Source: CAWUFC02 sp963921335 (GTDB taxonomy: Bacteria > Pseudomonadota > Gammaproteobacteria > Pseudomonadales > Halieaceae). From it: a stretch of DNA of 64,000 nt. Both the position numbers and the translations under genes were made by a program. The notes under the pieces were generated by a model, which ran no database searches, had not been told where the DNA came from, and saw only the letters and a program-made list of their open reading frames with translations. Positions 8,944-16,608 of this stretch are shown piece by piece. The stretch spans positions 1,612,001 through 1,676,000 of the forward strand of contig CAWUFC020000001.1 of NCBI GenBank assembly GCA_963921335.3, written 5' to 3'. How positions within the stretch are numbered: position 1 is the stretch's first letter; each line of letters begins with the position of its first letter.

Positions 8944-9677
8944 TGGCGCTGAATAACAGCCCCGTGATTTTCTGGCGTCCGGCAGCGATCAGCGTGGCCT
9001 TGCACGCTCTGCTGGTGCTGGCCCTGACCATGAACTGGCTGGACCACACTGACACCACACTGGCCACACCCAAGGCGCCACCGCGCTATGTGGAGGCGAG
9101 GCTGATTGATGTGGAGGCACTCAAGCCAAAGCCCAAGCCGCGCACGGTTAAACCCAAACCGAAGCCGGTAGCGCCCAAGCCCAAGACGGTGACGCCAAAA
9201 CCCAAACCGGTGCCCGCCAAACCCAAGCCCAAACCGGTGCAGCCGGCAGTAAAACCTGAGCCTAAACCGGAGCCAGTTGATACGCCGAGCCCGGAGGAAC
9301 TGGCTGAGCAGGCCCGGGCCGAGCTGGCGGTAGCTATGGCGGAAAAAGACGAGTGGCTGGCAGAGGCCAGTGATGAGCAACTGGCGCAGAGTTTTATCGC
9401 GTTGATTAGTCAGACAGTGCAAAATAACTGGAGCCGACCGCCCAGCGCCCGCAACGGCATGGAGGCGGAACTGGTGCTGCAGTTGATTCCCACTGGCGAG
9501 GTAGTGAGTGTGACAGTGGCGCGCTCCAGTGGTCAGCTGGCCTTTGACCGCAGTGCTGTCAACGCCGTGCAGAAAGCCGAACGTTTTCCTGAGCTGCAGC
9601 AGTTGCCCTCGCGGGTGTTCGAGCGCAATTTTCGGCAGTTCAGGCTGCTGTTTAAACCGGAGGATTTGAGATTTTGA
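8940..9677 (+). CDS. tolA: TolA, Lys-Pro-rich periplasm-spanning protein
   Basis: 245-residue link between TolQR and Pal/TolB. One membrane helix lies at about residues 14-34. A stretch at about 60-120 is built from repeated KPKP and VKPKPKP units. The C-terminal domain (about 150-245) has the TolA/TonB signature, with VQNNWSRPPSARNGM and a closing FRLLFKPEDLRF. E. coli TolA is 421 residues with a long Lys/Ala helical domain II; here that part is short and proline-rich like TonB. The position between tolR and tolB settles the name. Confidence 0.92.
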   Translation: MMALNNSPVIFWRPAAISVALHALLVLALTMNWLDHTDTTLATPKAPPRYVEARLIDVEALKPKPKPRTVKPKPKPVAPKPKTVTPKPKPVPAKPKPKPVQPAVKPEPKPEPVDTPSPEELAEQARAELAVAMAEKDEWLAEASDEQLAQSFIALISQTVQNNWSRPPSARNGMEAELVLQLIPTGEVVSVTVARSSGQLAFDRSAVNAVQKAERFPELQQLPSRVFERNFRQFRLLFKPEDLRF

Positions 9678-10972
9678 AGACTTACCTGGTCCCGGCACTG
9701 TTTTGGTGTGCCATGGTCATGGCGGCGCCGCTGCGGGCAGAGCTGTTGATTGAAATTACTGCCGGGCGCGACAACCCCACAGCGATCGCGGTGGTCCCAT
9801 TTGCCTGGTCTGGTTGGGGCAGCGCACCCGAAGATGCGGCGCTGGTGGTGCAGGAAGATCTGCGCCGCAGTGGCCAGTTTGCGCCAGTTGCGCGCGCAGA
9901 CATGCTGGGCCTGCCCACCCGCGAGAGCGAAGTTTACTACCGCGACTGGCGCGCCACTGAGGTCGAATACCTGCTGATCGGTCGGGTCTCTGGCGCCACC
10001 ACCATGAATGTTGAATATGAGCTGTTTGATGTCTTCAAGCAGGAGCGCATTCTCGGGGGTCAGTTTTCCGGCCCTAAAGACGATCTCCGTATGCTGGCGC
10101 ACCGGGTCAGTGATGCGGTGTATAAACAGCTCACCGGTATTCGCGGTGCGTTTGCGACCCAGATCATGTATGTGGCGGTGACCCAGCGCGTGGGCGCCAA
10201 TGACACCTTCAGGCTGATGCAGGCGGACGCTGACGGTGCCCGGGAAAGTGTGATTCTGGAATCTGATGAGCCCATTTTGAGCCCCACCTGGGCCCCCAAC
10301 GGTCGCGAAGTGGCCTATGTGTCATTTGAAACCGGTCGCCCGGCTATTTACCGGCACGACCTGGTCAGTGGTGAAAGAGAGCAACTGACCAACTTCAAAG
10401 GTATTAACAGCGCACCGTCCTGGTCGCCCGATGGCAACAGCCTGGCGCTGGTGTTGTCCAAGGACGGCAGCCCCGATATCTACGTCATGGATCTCGCCAG
10501 CCGTGATCTGCGCCGGGTGACGCGTCATTACGCCATTGAAACAGAACCGTCCTGGATGCCGGATGGTCGCACCCTCCTGTTTACCTCGGATCGCGGTGGC
10601 CGTCCGCAGATCTACAAAGTAGACATCAAGACCGGGCAGACCGAGCGAGTGACCTACGAGGGGCGCTGGAACGCCAGGGCCACCCTGGCAGCAGATGGCC
10701 GCACCATGGCACTGGTCAGTCAGCGCGACAGTCGCTTTCATGTGGCGGTACAGGATCTGCAAACCAACCGAATGCAGGTGCTGACGGCGACGGAACTGGA
10801 TGAATCTCCCAGTGTCGCACCTAATGGCTCTATGTTATTGTACGCCACTAAGTATGATGGTCGCGGGATACTTGCCGCGGTGTCGGTCGACGGTGGGGTT
10901 AGATTTCGACTGCCATTACGCGAGGGAGACGTGCGGGAACCCGCCTGGTCTCCTTACTTGGGAAATCCCTGA
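9674..10972 (+). CDS. tolB: Tol-Pal periplasmic protein TolB
   Basis: 432 residues, exported. A signal peptide (MKTYLVPALFWCAMVMAAPLRA) is followed by the N-terminal TolB domain and a six-bladed propeller whose blades repeat motifs such as PTWAPNGREVAYVS, PSWSPDGNSLALVL and PSWMPDGRTLLFTS. It binds Pal and relays TolA energy. The start is TTG 9674, which overlaps the tolA stop in the same TTGA arrangement as ybgC-tolQ. The length is normal. Confidence 0.97.
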   Translation: MKTYLVPALFWCAMVMAAPLRAELLIEITAGRDNPTAIAVVPFAWSGWGSAPEDAALVVQEDLRRSGQFAPVARADMLGLPTRESEVYYRDWRATEVEYLLIGRVSGATTMNVEYELFDVFKQERILGGQFSGPKDDLRMLAHRVSDAVYKQLTGIRGAFATQIMYVAVTQRVGANDTFRLMQADADGARESVILESDEPILSPTWAPNGREVAYVSFETGRPAIYRHDLVSGEREQLTNFKGINSAPSWSPDGNSLALVLSKDGSPDIYVMDLASRDLRRVTRHYAIETEPSWMPDGRTLLFTSDRGGRPQIYKVDIKTGQTERVTYEGRWNARATLAADGRTMALVSQRDSRFHVAVQDLQTNRMQVLTATELDESPSVAPNGSMLLYATKYDGRGILAAVSVDGGVRFRLPLREGDVREPAWSPYLGNP

Positions 10973-10995
10973 ACAAATAAAGGAACGGGCACGCT

Positions 10996-11514
10996 ATGAA
11001 ACAAGTACCTCTCGCCGGTAAGGCGCTCACACTCATTTTTGCAGCCATTTTCCTCGCCGCTTGTGGTGGTCAGACGTATAAAACCGACGCTGATGCAGCC
11101 GCAGAAGAGGAACGCCGCGCCCAGGAAGCGGCGGAACAGGCTGAGATGCAGGCGAAGGAAGAAGCCATGCAGGCTATGAAGGATGCCGTAGCCAGTGTAG
11201 GCAACGTGGTGTACTTCGCCTTTGACAGCTCCACTCTGACGCCCGTTTCGCGTGACATCCTGGATGCACACATAGCCCTGGCCAAGTCCGGCAATGGCGA
11301 TATTCGCCTGGAAGGTCACACCGACGAGCGCGGTACTCGTGAGTACAACATCGCTCTGGGTGAGCGCCGTGCTAAGGCCGTGCGTGGCTATATGAGCGCT
11401 AACGGCGTTGCCAGTTATCGCGTGGAGACGGTGAGCTACGGTGAAGAGCGTCCGGTGGCATACGGCTCTGGTGAATCCAACTGGTCCCAGAATCGCCGCG
11501 TCGAGATCAAGTAA
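10996..11514 (+). CDS. pal: peptidoglycan-associated lipoprotein Pal
   Basis: 172 residues. The lipobox LAAC puts the lipidated cysteine at C23. An Ala/Glu-rich linker follows, then an OmpA-like peptidoglycan-binding domain with YFAFDSSTL, GHTDERGTREYN and NRRVEIK at the end. It tethers the outer membrane to peptidoglycan and partners TolA/TolB. A Shine-Dalgarno AAAGGAA lies in the 23-bp gap after tolB. It is normal in all visible respects. Confidence 0.98.
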   Translation: MKQVPLAGKALTLIFAAIFLAACGGQTYKTDADAAAEEERRAQEAAEQAEMQAKEEAMQAMKDAVASVGNVVYFAFDSSTLTPVSRDILDAHIALAKSGNGDIRLEGHTDERGTREYNIALGERRAKAVRGYMSANGVASYRVETVSYGEERPVAYGSGESNWSQNRRVEIK

Positions 11515-11526
11515 GACGGACTACTG

Positions 11527-12312
11527 ATGAAGCGGTATTACTCCCTGTTAGCGGGGCTGGCATTGAGTGCTGGCCCCGTTCTCGTTTACGCCCAGGATTA
11601 CATCGATCTGGAGGCGGAACGCCTTGCCGAGTCGGCTGCGACGACGGTAAATACTGTCCCCACACCCGAACCTTCCCCCGCTCAGGCACCCTCTGCCGCG
11701 GGTAATCTGGGAGAACTGTTCTACCAGGTGCAATTGTTACAACAAGAGGTCATGCAACTGCGTGGCCAGGTCGAAGAGCAGGCTTTTGAAATCCGGCAGT
11801 TAAAGCAACAAGGGCTGGAGCGCTACCAGGACCTGGATAGTCGGCTGCGCGATGGTGGTGAAGTAGCGAGCGGCGGGGAGGAAACCAGCACCGGTGCCAC
11901 GCCGACAGCACCTGCGCAGGAACCGGCAGGGGAAGGGGACGCCTATCGTGCGGCCTACAGCCTGGTGCGGAGCCAGAAGTTCGACGATGCGGTGAATGCC
12001 TTCAGGCAGTTTTTGCTGGATTTCCCGGATGGTCGCTATGCCCCCAATGCCCACTATTGGCTGGGCGAGCTTTACCTGGTGATATCGCCGCCAGATCTGG
12101 AGCGTTCGCGGCAATCCTTTGTGTTGCTGCTGGAGCAATATCCCGGCAACAGCAAAGAAGCGGATGCCATGTACAAACTGGGTAAGGTGTATTTCCAGAA
12201 GGGCAATCGCGATAAGGCCCGTGAGTATCTGGACCGGGTGATTGCCGAGCATGGCAGCAGCAATAGCTCTGCGGTCAAGCTGGCGCGCGACTTTATCGCC
12301 GAAAACTACTGA
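11527..12312 (+). CDS. cpoB: cell division coordinator CpoB (YbgF)
   Basis: 261-residue periplasmic protein. A signal peptide (residues 1-22, ending VYAQ) is followed by a coiled-coil segment (about 65-105, QLLQQEVMQLRGQVEEQ), a Ser/Thr/Gly-rich linker, and tetratricopeptide repeats in the C-terminal half (AYSLVRSQKFDDAVNAF, PNAHYWLGELYLV, MYKLGKVYFQKGNRDKA). It coordinates Tol-Pal with PBP1B during septation in E. coli. It is the last gene of the tol block, 12 bp after pal. Confidence 0.95.
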   Translation: MKRYYSLLAGLALSAGPVLVYAQDYIDLEAERLAESAATTVNTVPTPEPSPAQAPSAAGNLGELFYQVQLLQQEVMQLRGQVEEQAFEIRQLKQQGLERYQDLDSRLRDGGEVASGGEETSTGATPTAPAQEPAGEGDAYRAAYSLVRSQKFDDAVNAFRQFLLDFPDGRYAPNAHYWLGELYLVISPPDLERSRQSFVLLLEQYPGNSKEADAMYKLGKVYFQKGNRDKAREYLDRVIAEHGSSNSSAVKLARDFIAENY

Positions 12313-12318
12313 TGCCCC

Positions 12319-12966
12319 GTGTCAGAAACGCTGCGCATTACGGAGATTTTTTACTCCCTGCAGGGTGAAGCTCGCACGGCGGGCTTGCCCACGGTGTTTG
12401 TACGCCTGACTGGCTGCCCCCTTCGCTGTGTCTATTGTGACACTGAGTACGCTTTTCATGGCGGCGACATCATGACAATCGATGCGATTATGGAGCAGGT
12501 AGCTGCCTACTCCCCGCGTTATGTCTGTGTCACCGGCGGTGAGCCCCTGGCCCAACCGAACTGCCTGCCTTTGCTGAGCGCGCTTTGTGACGCCGGTTAC
12601 GAAGTGTCGCTGGAAACCAGTGGCGCCATGAGTGTTGCCGAGGTGGACGAGCGGGTGGTGAAAGTGGTGGACCTTAAAACACCTGCGAGTGGCGAAGTAG
12701 AGCGCAACGATTACAGCAACCTGAGTCGCCTGCAGGCTCATGACCAGGTCAAGTTTGTGATTTGTGATCGTCAGGACTACGACTGGGCGCGTTTTAAGCT
12801 GGATGAGTACAAACTGTCTGAGCGGGCCGGAGATGTTCTGTTTTCTCCCAGCTTTGGGCAGATTGATCACACGGCGCTGGCGGACTGGATTGTGGCGGAT
12901 AACTTGCCCGTGCGATTCCAGGTGCAGCTCCACAAAATACTCTGGCAGGATGAGCCGGGACGATGA
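12319..12966 (+). CDS. queE: 7-carboxy-7-deazaguanine synthase QueE
   Basis: Radical-SAM enzyme of 215 residues that makes 7-carboxy-7-deazaguanine for queuosine. The start is GTG 12319 (MSETLRITEIFYSLQGE), because the ATG at 12312 is in another frame. The SAM cluster motif is CPLRCVYCD, spaced C-x3-C-x2-C, and GGEPLAQP supplies the SAM-binding loop. The stop overlaps queC by ATGA. queD and queF are not in the window. Confidence 0.96.
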   Translation: MSETLRITEIFYSLQGEARTAGLPTVFVRLTGCPLRCVYCDTEYAFHGGDIMTIDAIMEQVAAYSPRYVCVTGGEPLAQPNCLPLLSALCDAGYEVSLETSGAMSVAEVDERVVKVVDLKTPASGEVERNDYSNLSRLQAHDQVKFVICDRQDYDWARFKLDEYKLSERAGDVLFSPSFGQIDHTALADWIVADNLPVRFQVQLHKILWQDEPGR

Positions 12967-13643
12967 GCGATACCCAACCTAAAGCGGTGATTCTAGTATC
13001 CGGAGGTCTCGACTCCACCACCGTGCTGGCGATGGCCCAGCAGCAGGGCTATGCCTGTCATACCCACAGTTTTGATTACGGCCAGCGGCATCGCGCTGAG
13101 TTGGCCGCGGCCGCGCGTGTATCGAACGCCATGGGTGTGGTGGAACACAAGGTGGTTCACCTCAATCTTGACAGCATTGGTGGCTCAGCCCTAACCGACA
13201 CCGATATTGCAGTGCCCGAGGAGGAAACCGAGGGCATACCGGTAACTTATGTACCGGCGCGTAACACTATCTTCCTGTCCATCGCCCTGGGTTGGGCTGA
13301 AGTGCTGGACGCGCAAACCATCTGGATTGGCGTTAATGCCGTGGATTACTCCGGTTATCCCGACTGTCGTCCGGAATACGTGCGGGCTTATGAAACCATG
13401 GCTAACCTGGCCACCAAGGCAGGGGTTGAGGGGGCGGGCCTTAAGATTGTGACCCCGCTGGAAGACATGGGAAAGGGACAGATTATCCGTGCCGGCATGG
13501 ATCTGGGGGTGGACTACAGCCTGACCGTATCCTGTTACCAGGCCACCGCGGAAGGACTTGCCTGTGGGGTGTGTGACAGCTGCCGACTGCGCCGTCAGGG
13601 CTTTGCTGATGCGGGTGTAGAGGACCCCACGCGCTATCGCTGA
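12963..13643 (+). CDS. queC: 7-cyano-7-deazaguanine synthase QueC
   Basis: 226-residue ATP-dependent enzyme converting carboxydeazaguanine to preQ0. It has the PP-loop SGGLDSTT near the N-terminus, the conserved VPARNTIFLSIALGWAE and VDYSGYPDCRPE segments, and a C-terminal zinc site built from C-x8-C-x2-C-x2-C around CGVCDSCRLR. It is coupled to queE. It is the last protein gene of the conserved block before tRNA-Lys. Confidence 0.97.
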   Translation: MSDTQPKAVILVSGGLDSTTVLAMAQQQGYACHTHSFDYGQRHRAELAAAARVSNAMGVVEHKVVHLNLDSIGGSALTDTDIAVPEEETEGIPVTYVPARNTIFLSIALGWAEVLDAQTIWIGVNAVDYSGYPDCRPEYVRAYETMANLATKAGVEGAGLKIVTPLEDMGKGQIIRAGMDLGVDYSLTVSCYQATAEGLACGVCDSCRLRRQGFADAGVEDPTRYR

Positions 13644-13659
13644 ACGCCCTTTCAAACGC

Positions 13660-13687
13660 TTGATTGTTTTCTGAAAATCCGTACTAT
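13660..13687 (+). promoter_or_regulatory. sigma-70 promoter of tRNA-Lys
   Basis: TTGATT at 13660-13665 and TACTAT at 13682-13687 are separated by 16 bp and lie 16 bp ahead of the mature tRNA 5' end. Both hexamers are near consensus and the spacing is good. The short GCACCTCC stretch after the -10 could act as the leader trimmed by RNase P. Confidence 0.6.
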
Positions 13688-13703
13688 ACGCACCTCCTTC
13701 TGA

Positions 13704-13779
13704 GGGCCGTTAGCTCAGTTGGTAGAGCAGTTGGCTTTTAACCAATTGGTCGCTGGTTCGAATCCAGCACGGCCCACCA
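13704..13779 (+). tRNA. tRNA-Lys (anticodon UUU)
   Basis: 76 nt including an encoded CCA. The acceptor stem GGGCCGT pairs with ACGGCCC. The D-arm is GCTC/GAGC. The anticodon stem GTTGG/CCAAT has one G-U pair and holds the loop CTTTTAA with anticodon TTT at 13737-13739. The T-arm is GCTGG-TTCGAAT-CCAGC. All stems close, so it should be functional. The 3' half of the T-arm recurs in the repeats that follow. Confidence 0.98.
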
Positions 13780-13780
13780 T

Positions 13781-13823
13781 ATAAACGAAAAAAGCCACCC
13801 ATCGGGTGGCTTTTTTCGTTTAT
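13781..13823. terminator. perfect 20-bp inverted-repeat terminator after tRNA-Lys
   Basis: The left arm at 13781-13800 and right arm at 13804-13823 are exact reverse complements around a 3-nt loop (ATC). The core is GCCACCC/GGGTGGC followed by six T on the plus strand and preceded by six A, so it can stop transcription in both directions. It begins one base after the CCA end. Confidence 0.95.
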
Positions 13824-14191
13824 GGGGTTGCTGCGGATGCGAACCAGATGTTCGACAAACTCGGCTTAGAGCCGAGTTTGGACATCAACGCGAAGCGTCT
13901 GATGCCCGAAGGGCCACAACGGGAGAGGCAATCCCGTTGTGGTCAATCCAGCACGCGTTGTGATCAATCCAGCACTCCCATCCAGCACTTTTGCTCGACC
14001 AATCCAGCACCCCTCAGATGCGTTCCGTCATTTTCTATGCCCCTGAATTGACTGGCCTGTAATGGTATAGCTTAGGCCTGTAATGGTATAAACAAAAATG
14101 AGGCGTAGGCTAAAGTCCCGCCATGCCAGCGTTCACTCCGATTTAGAAGCGTTGAGATCCACCGCCAGCTGGCCACCGAGGGGAACACACT
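13824..14191. repeat. gene-free repeat patch with tRNA-Lys T-arm repeats and hairpins
   Basis: 368 bp without a credible gene. It holds: a perfect hairpin AAACTCGGC/GCCGAGTTT (13857-13865, 13871-13879); a second hairpin CCACAACGGG/CCCGTTGTGG (13914-13923, 13933-13942); the 10-mer AATCCAGCAC of the tRNA T-arm/acceptor junction at 13945, 13966 and 14001, plus a 9-base copy at 13980; and a 16-bp direct repeat GGCCTGTAATGGTATA at 14054-14069 and 14075-14090. The first two T-arm copies are part of a longer unit, GTTGTGRTCAATCCAGCAC, repeating every 21 bp; the 16-bp repeat also has a 21-bp period. No integrase or transposase is next to it. Confidence 0.8.
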
Positions 14192-15412
14192 ATGCTAGAT
14201 CTGAAATCAATCAGCCCAATCGAAAACGAAGACTTTCGCCGCGACTTTGTGCCTTATTTCCGTCAAGCCATTGCCGATCAGCCCGTGGTGCGGCATGACC
14301 AGTATTTAAGCAAGCCGGTGTCACTGTTTCGTTACGAAGACATTAAAGCCGCGCTGAAAGACTGGACCACTTATTCTTCGGCCATGGAGCGCAGCGATGA
14401 AGCCAAAGAACTTGCCGGCGACGAAGTGCTCTCCAATACCATTATCAATCTGGATCCCCCCAGGCATACCAATTTGCGTCGCATCGCCCAGCGAGCGTTT
14501 CTGCCCTCGTCACTGAATTCCCTGAAGTCGGTGGCTGAGGATATGGCCCGCGAGCGCACCGACCACCTTTTGGAAAACGATGAAGTCGATCTGGTTAATG
14601 ATTTCGCGGTACAGATTACCGTCGGTATGCTGACCACCATGCTGGGGCTTCCCGCCAGCGACCTCGAGCTGATTCGCCGCTGGACGAAAGAGTTGGGTGA
14701 CAAGGATATGGCAGCTCACTTCTGTCAGGAGTTCGACCCCGACATTGCCGACATGTTTGTCCGCGTACACGGCGAGATGGGCGACTACTTCCGCGACTAT
14801 TTGCTTGAGCGGAAAAAGAACCCCAGAGAGGGGGACCTGTTTTCCATGCTGATGCAGGCTGAAGTCGATGGTGTTGGCTTTACCGATGAGGAAATCCAGG
14901 CCACCGCCATGCTGCTGCTGTTCGCTGGCCAGGACACCACTACTAACCTGATCAGCAATTTTATCTGCAATATGGTGCGCTTTCCTGAGCAGGCCGATCT
15001 GATTAGAAGTGATCTCGCCCTGATTCCGAAAGCTATTGAAGAGAGTGTGCGGATGACACCCTCGGTGCTACTGGTAGAGCGGCGCGCATCCAAGGACCTG
15101 ACCCTGCACGGCGTCGATATCTACAAAGACGATACGATTCTGACCTGGACGGCCTCTGCCAACCGCGATCCATCCATTTTTGAAAATCCCGATGAATTCA
15201 ATGTCAATCGTCGACCCAACCCTCATTTCGGTTTTGGCCACGGCCCGCATATGTGTATCGGTGCACCGCTGGCTCGCATTGAAGCCAATGCGGCGCTGGG
15301 TGAAGTGATGAGCCGCGTGAAGCAGATTGAGTTAATTGGTGAGCCCGAGCTGCCCGGTAGCACAACACTCTATGGGCCCAGCAAACAAATGGCGCGTTTT
15401 ATTGCGAAGTAA
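14192..15412 (+). CDS. cytochrome P450
   Basis: 406-residue soluble bacterial P450. The I-helix motif is AGQDTT (about residue 248), keeping the acid-alcohol pair for oxygen activation. ESVR is the K-helix ExxR. The heme loop is FGFGHGPHMCIG, where the cysteine ligates the iron. A Shine-Dalgarno GAGGGGA at 14178-14184 is 7 bp from the ATG. It would hydroxylate or epoxidise a hydrophobic substrate using ferredoxin and reductase, neither of which is seen nearby. I cannot name the CYP family. It is monocistronic, first gene after the repeat patch. Confidence 0.95.
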   Translation: MLDLKSISPIENEDFRRDFVPYFRQAIADQPVVRHDQYLSKPVSLFRYEDIKAALKDWTTYSSAMERSDEAKELAGDEVLSNTIINLDPPRHTNLRRIAQRAFLPSSLNSLKSVAEDMARERTDHLLENDEVDLVNDFAVQITVGMLTTMLGLPASDLELIRRWTKELGDKDMAAHFCQEFDPDIADMFVRVHGEMGDYFRDYLLERKKNPREGDLFSMLMQAEVDGVGFTDEEIQATAMLLLFAGQDTTTNLISNFICNMVRFPEQADLIRSDLALIPKAIEESVRMTPSVLLVERRASKDLTLHGVDIYKDDTILTWTASANRDPSIFENPDEFNVNRRPNPHFGFGHGPHMCIGAPLARIEANAALGEVMSRVKQIELIGEPELPGSTTLYGPSKQMARFIAK

Positions 15413-15519
15413 CACGCCAGGCACTTTGCCCACTCCGCGAACGCTGCCGTAGGAAAGGCGTCCGTGGGGTAAGTCTTCGTGTCTTGCAGTAACAAACTTT
15501 AGGACGCTCGAAGCCGTCG

Positions 15520-16002
15520 CTATTCCGGTAGCGTCGTCCAGGTGTGTCGCCAGATCGCCCAGCGTCCGTTTTCATGTTTGCGCAGTACATCGAAATAGCG
15601 CGACACGGTACGTGAATCTGTGAGTGCACCGGGTTCGGTTACGCCAACGTCAGGGTTTTTCAGCTTCAGGTGGATGATGTAGGTGTACTCTGCAGTGGCT
15701 GTGTCTCCCATCACCTCAATAGCTGGCAGGCTCACTACCTCGATGCGATAGTCTGCGGTGGCAAAAACCGGCTCCAGAAAGCCCGCATAGTTGGATGCAC
15801 CCACGATGGCGGCAGCACCCGGCGGCAACAGCCGCACGTCGGGGTGCAGTGCATTCACGTAGCCGCCGATATCCGAACTTTCTACCGCTGTCCGATAATC
15901 AGCATAGAGCTGATCGATCGACTGTTGCTCTTCACTGATAGTCTGAGTAAACGCGGGCATTGCCCATAGGCCAAAAATGATTGCACTGGCAAAAATCCGC
16001 AT
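15520..16002 (-). CDS. exported SnoaL/NTF2-like protein
   Basis: 160 residues. The N-terminus MRIFASAIIFGLWAMPAFTQ is a signal peptide, so the mature protein is periplasmic or secreted. The rest fits the small cone-shaped NTF2/SnoaL/DUF4440 fold: an alpha-helical start (EEQQSIDQLYADYRTAVES), the typical DIGGYVNALHPDVRLLPPG, and a closing NGRWAIWRHTWT. Such proteins may bind or isomerise small hydrophobic molecules, or have no known role. Function is unassigned. It stands alone between a + strand P450 and the hemerythrin. Confidence 0.75.
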   Translation of the reverse strand: MRIFASAIIFGLWAMPAFTQTISEEQQSIDQLYADYRTAVESSDIGGYVNALHPDVRLLPPGAAAIVGASNYAGFLEPVFATADYRIEVVSLPAIEVMGDTATAEYTYIIHLKLKNPDVGVTEPGALTDSRTVSRYFDVLRKHENGRWAIWRHTWTTLPE

Positions 16003-16093
16003 GGCGATGATACTCCGGGTAATGTCACTGTATTGATCCTACAGTCTACCCATTGCATGGGTCGGCGTTAATCAGTGAACGGCCAGCCCGTGT

Positions 16094-16459
16094 TTACTGG
16101 ATGCCACGCTCGAGCAGGAAGTTTTCCAGCTCTTTATCGATACCGAAGATGTGCCGCTTTAGCCATTCGCTCAGGAAGGTGGAGATAATTTGGCGGGAGA
16201 TGGCATCGTGGGCCTGCCCCGGTTCCAGCATCTGGCCGAGTTCCTGGCGAAATTTGTTTTGCGCCGCCTGGTGCAGCTCAAAACCGTGAAAGCCCAGATC
16301 TCGCATATAGGCTTCTTCAAGGGCGAAGTGGCTTTCAGCATAGAAGCTGAGCTGCTCCAGCACATGTTGTTCTGAATCGGAGCAGGCAATATCGTCGAGT
16401 AAGGCAAACAGGGTTTGATGCTGGGTGTCCTGCCAGAGTACGTCACTGGTTTTTTCCAT
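16094..16459 (-). CDS. bacteriohemerythrin with one iron ligand changed
   Basis: 121-residue four-helix diiron protein for O2 binding or sensing. Expected ligands are visible as H14 (QHQTLF), H44 and E48 (HFALEE), H63 (ELHQAAQ), H103 and D108 (RHIFGID). The position usually filled by the second His of the HxxxH pair is Gln here (Q67, codon CAA), so one of five histidines is missing. The length is slightly short but complete. It may be a five-ligand variant with altered iron affinity. It is monocistronic. Confidence 0.85.
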   Translation of the reverse strand: MEKTSDVLWQDTQHQTLFALLDDIACSDSEQHVLEQLSFYAESHFALEEAYMRDLGFHGFELHQAAQNKFRQELGQMLEPGQAHDAISRQIISTFLSEWLKRHIFGIDKELENFLLERGIQ

Positions 16460-16608
16460 GATGCTACTCCCGCTGCTAAGGCTCGCCAGCTTATTGTCAG
16501 CCTGTTCGGCGAATAAGCTCTGGATTTAGGTCAAATTTCCATCAATTAGGGCCGCCTTTTCATGCGCTTTTGGGTATGATTCGCGCCCTTTTTTTGCTGG
16601 AAAAGGCT

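Noticed and set aside
9120..9290. Repeats in tolA considered as a CRISPR-like or satellite array
   Set aside because: They are short codon-level KP repeats in frame within a protein; no constant spacer length.
13941..14010. T-arm repeats considered as a CRISPR array
   Set aside because: Only four short copies of 9-10 bases with irregular spacing (21, 14, 21), no cas genes.
16570..16608. Upstream starts TTG 16570 and ATG 16576 for the lipase-like gene
   Set aside because: They lack an SD, TATGAT there reads as a -10, and the GTG at 16609 yields a clean signal peptide with GGAAAAGG in front.
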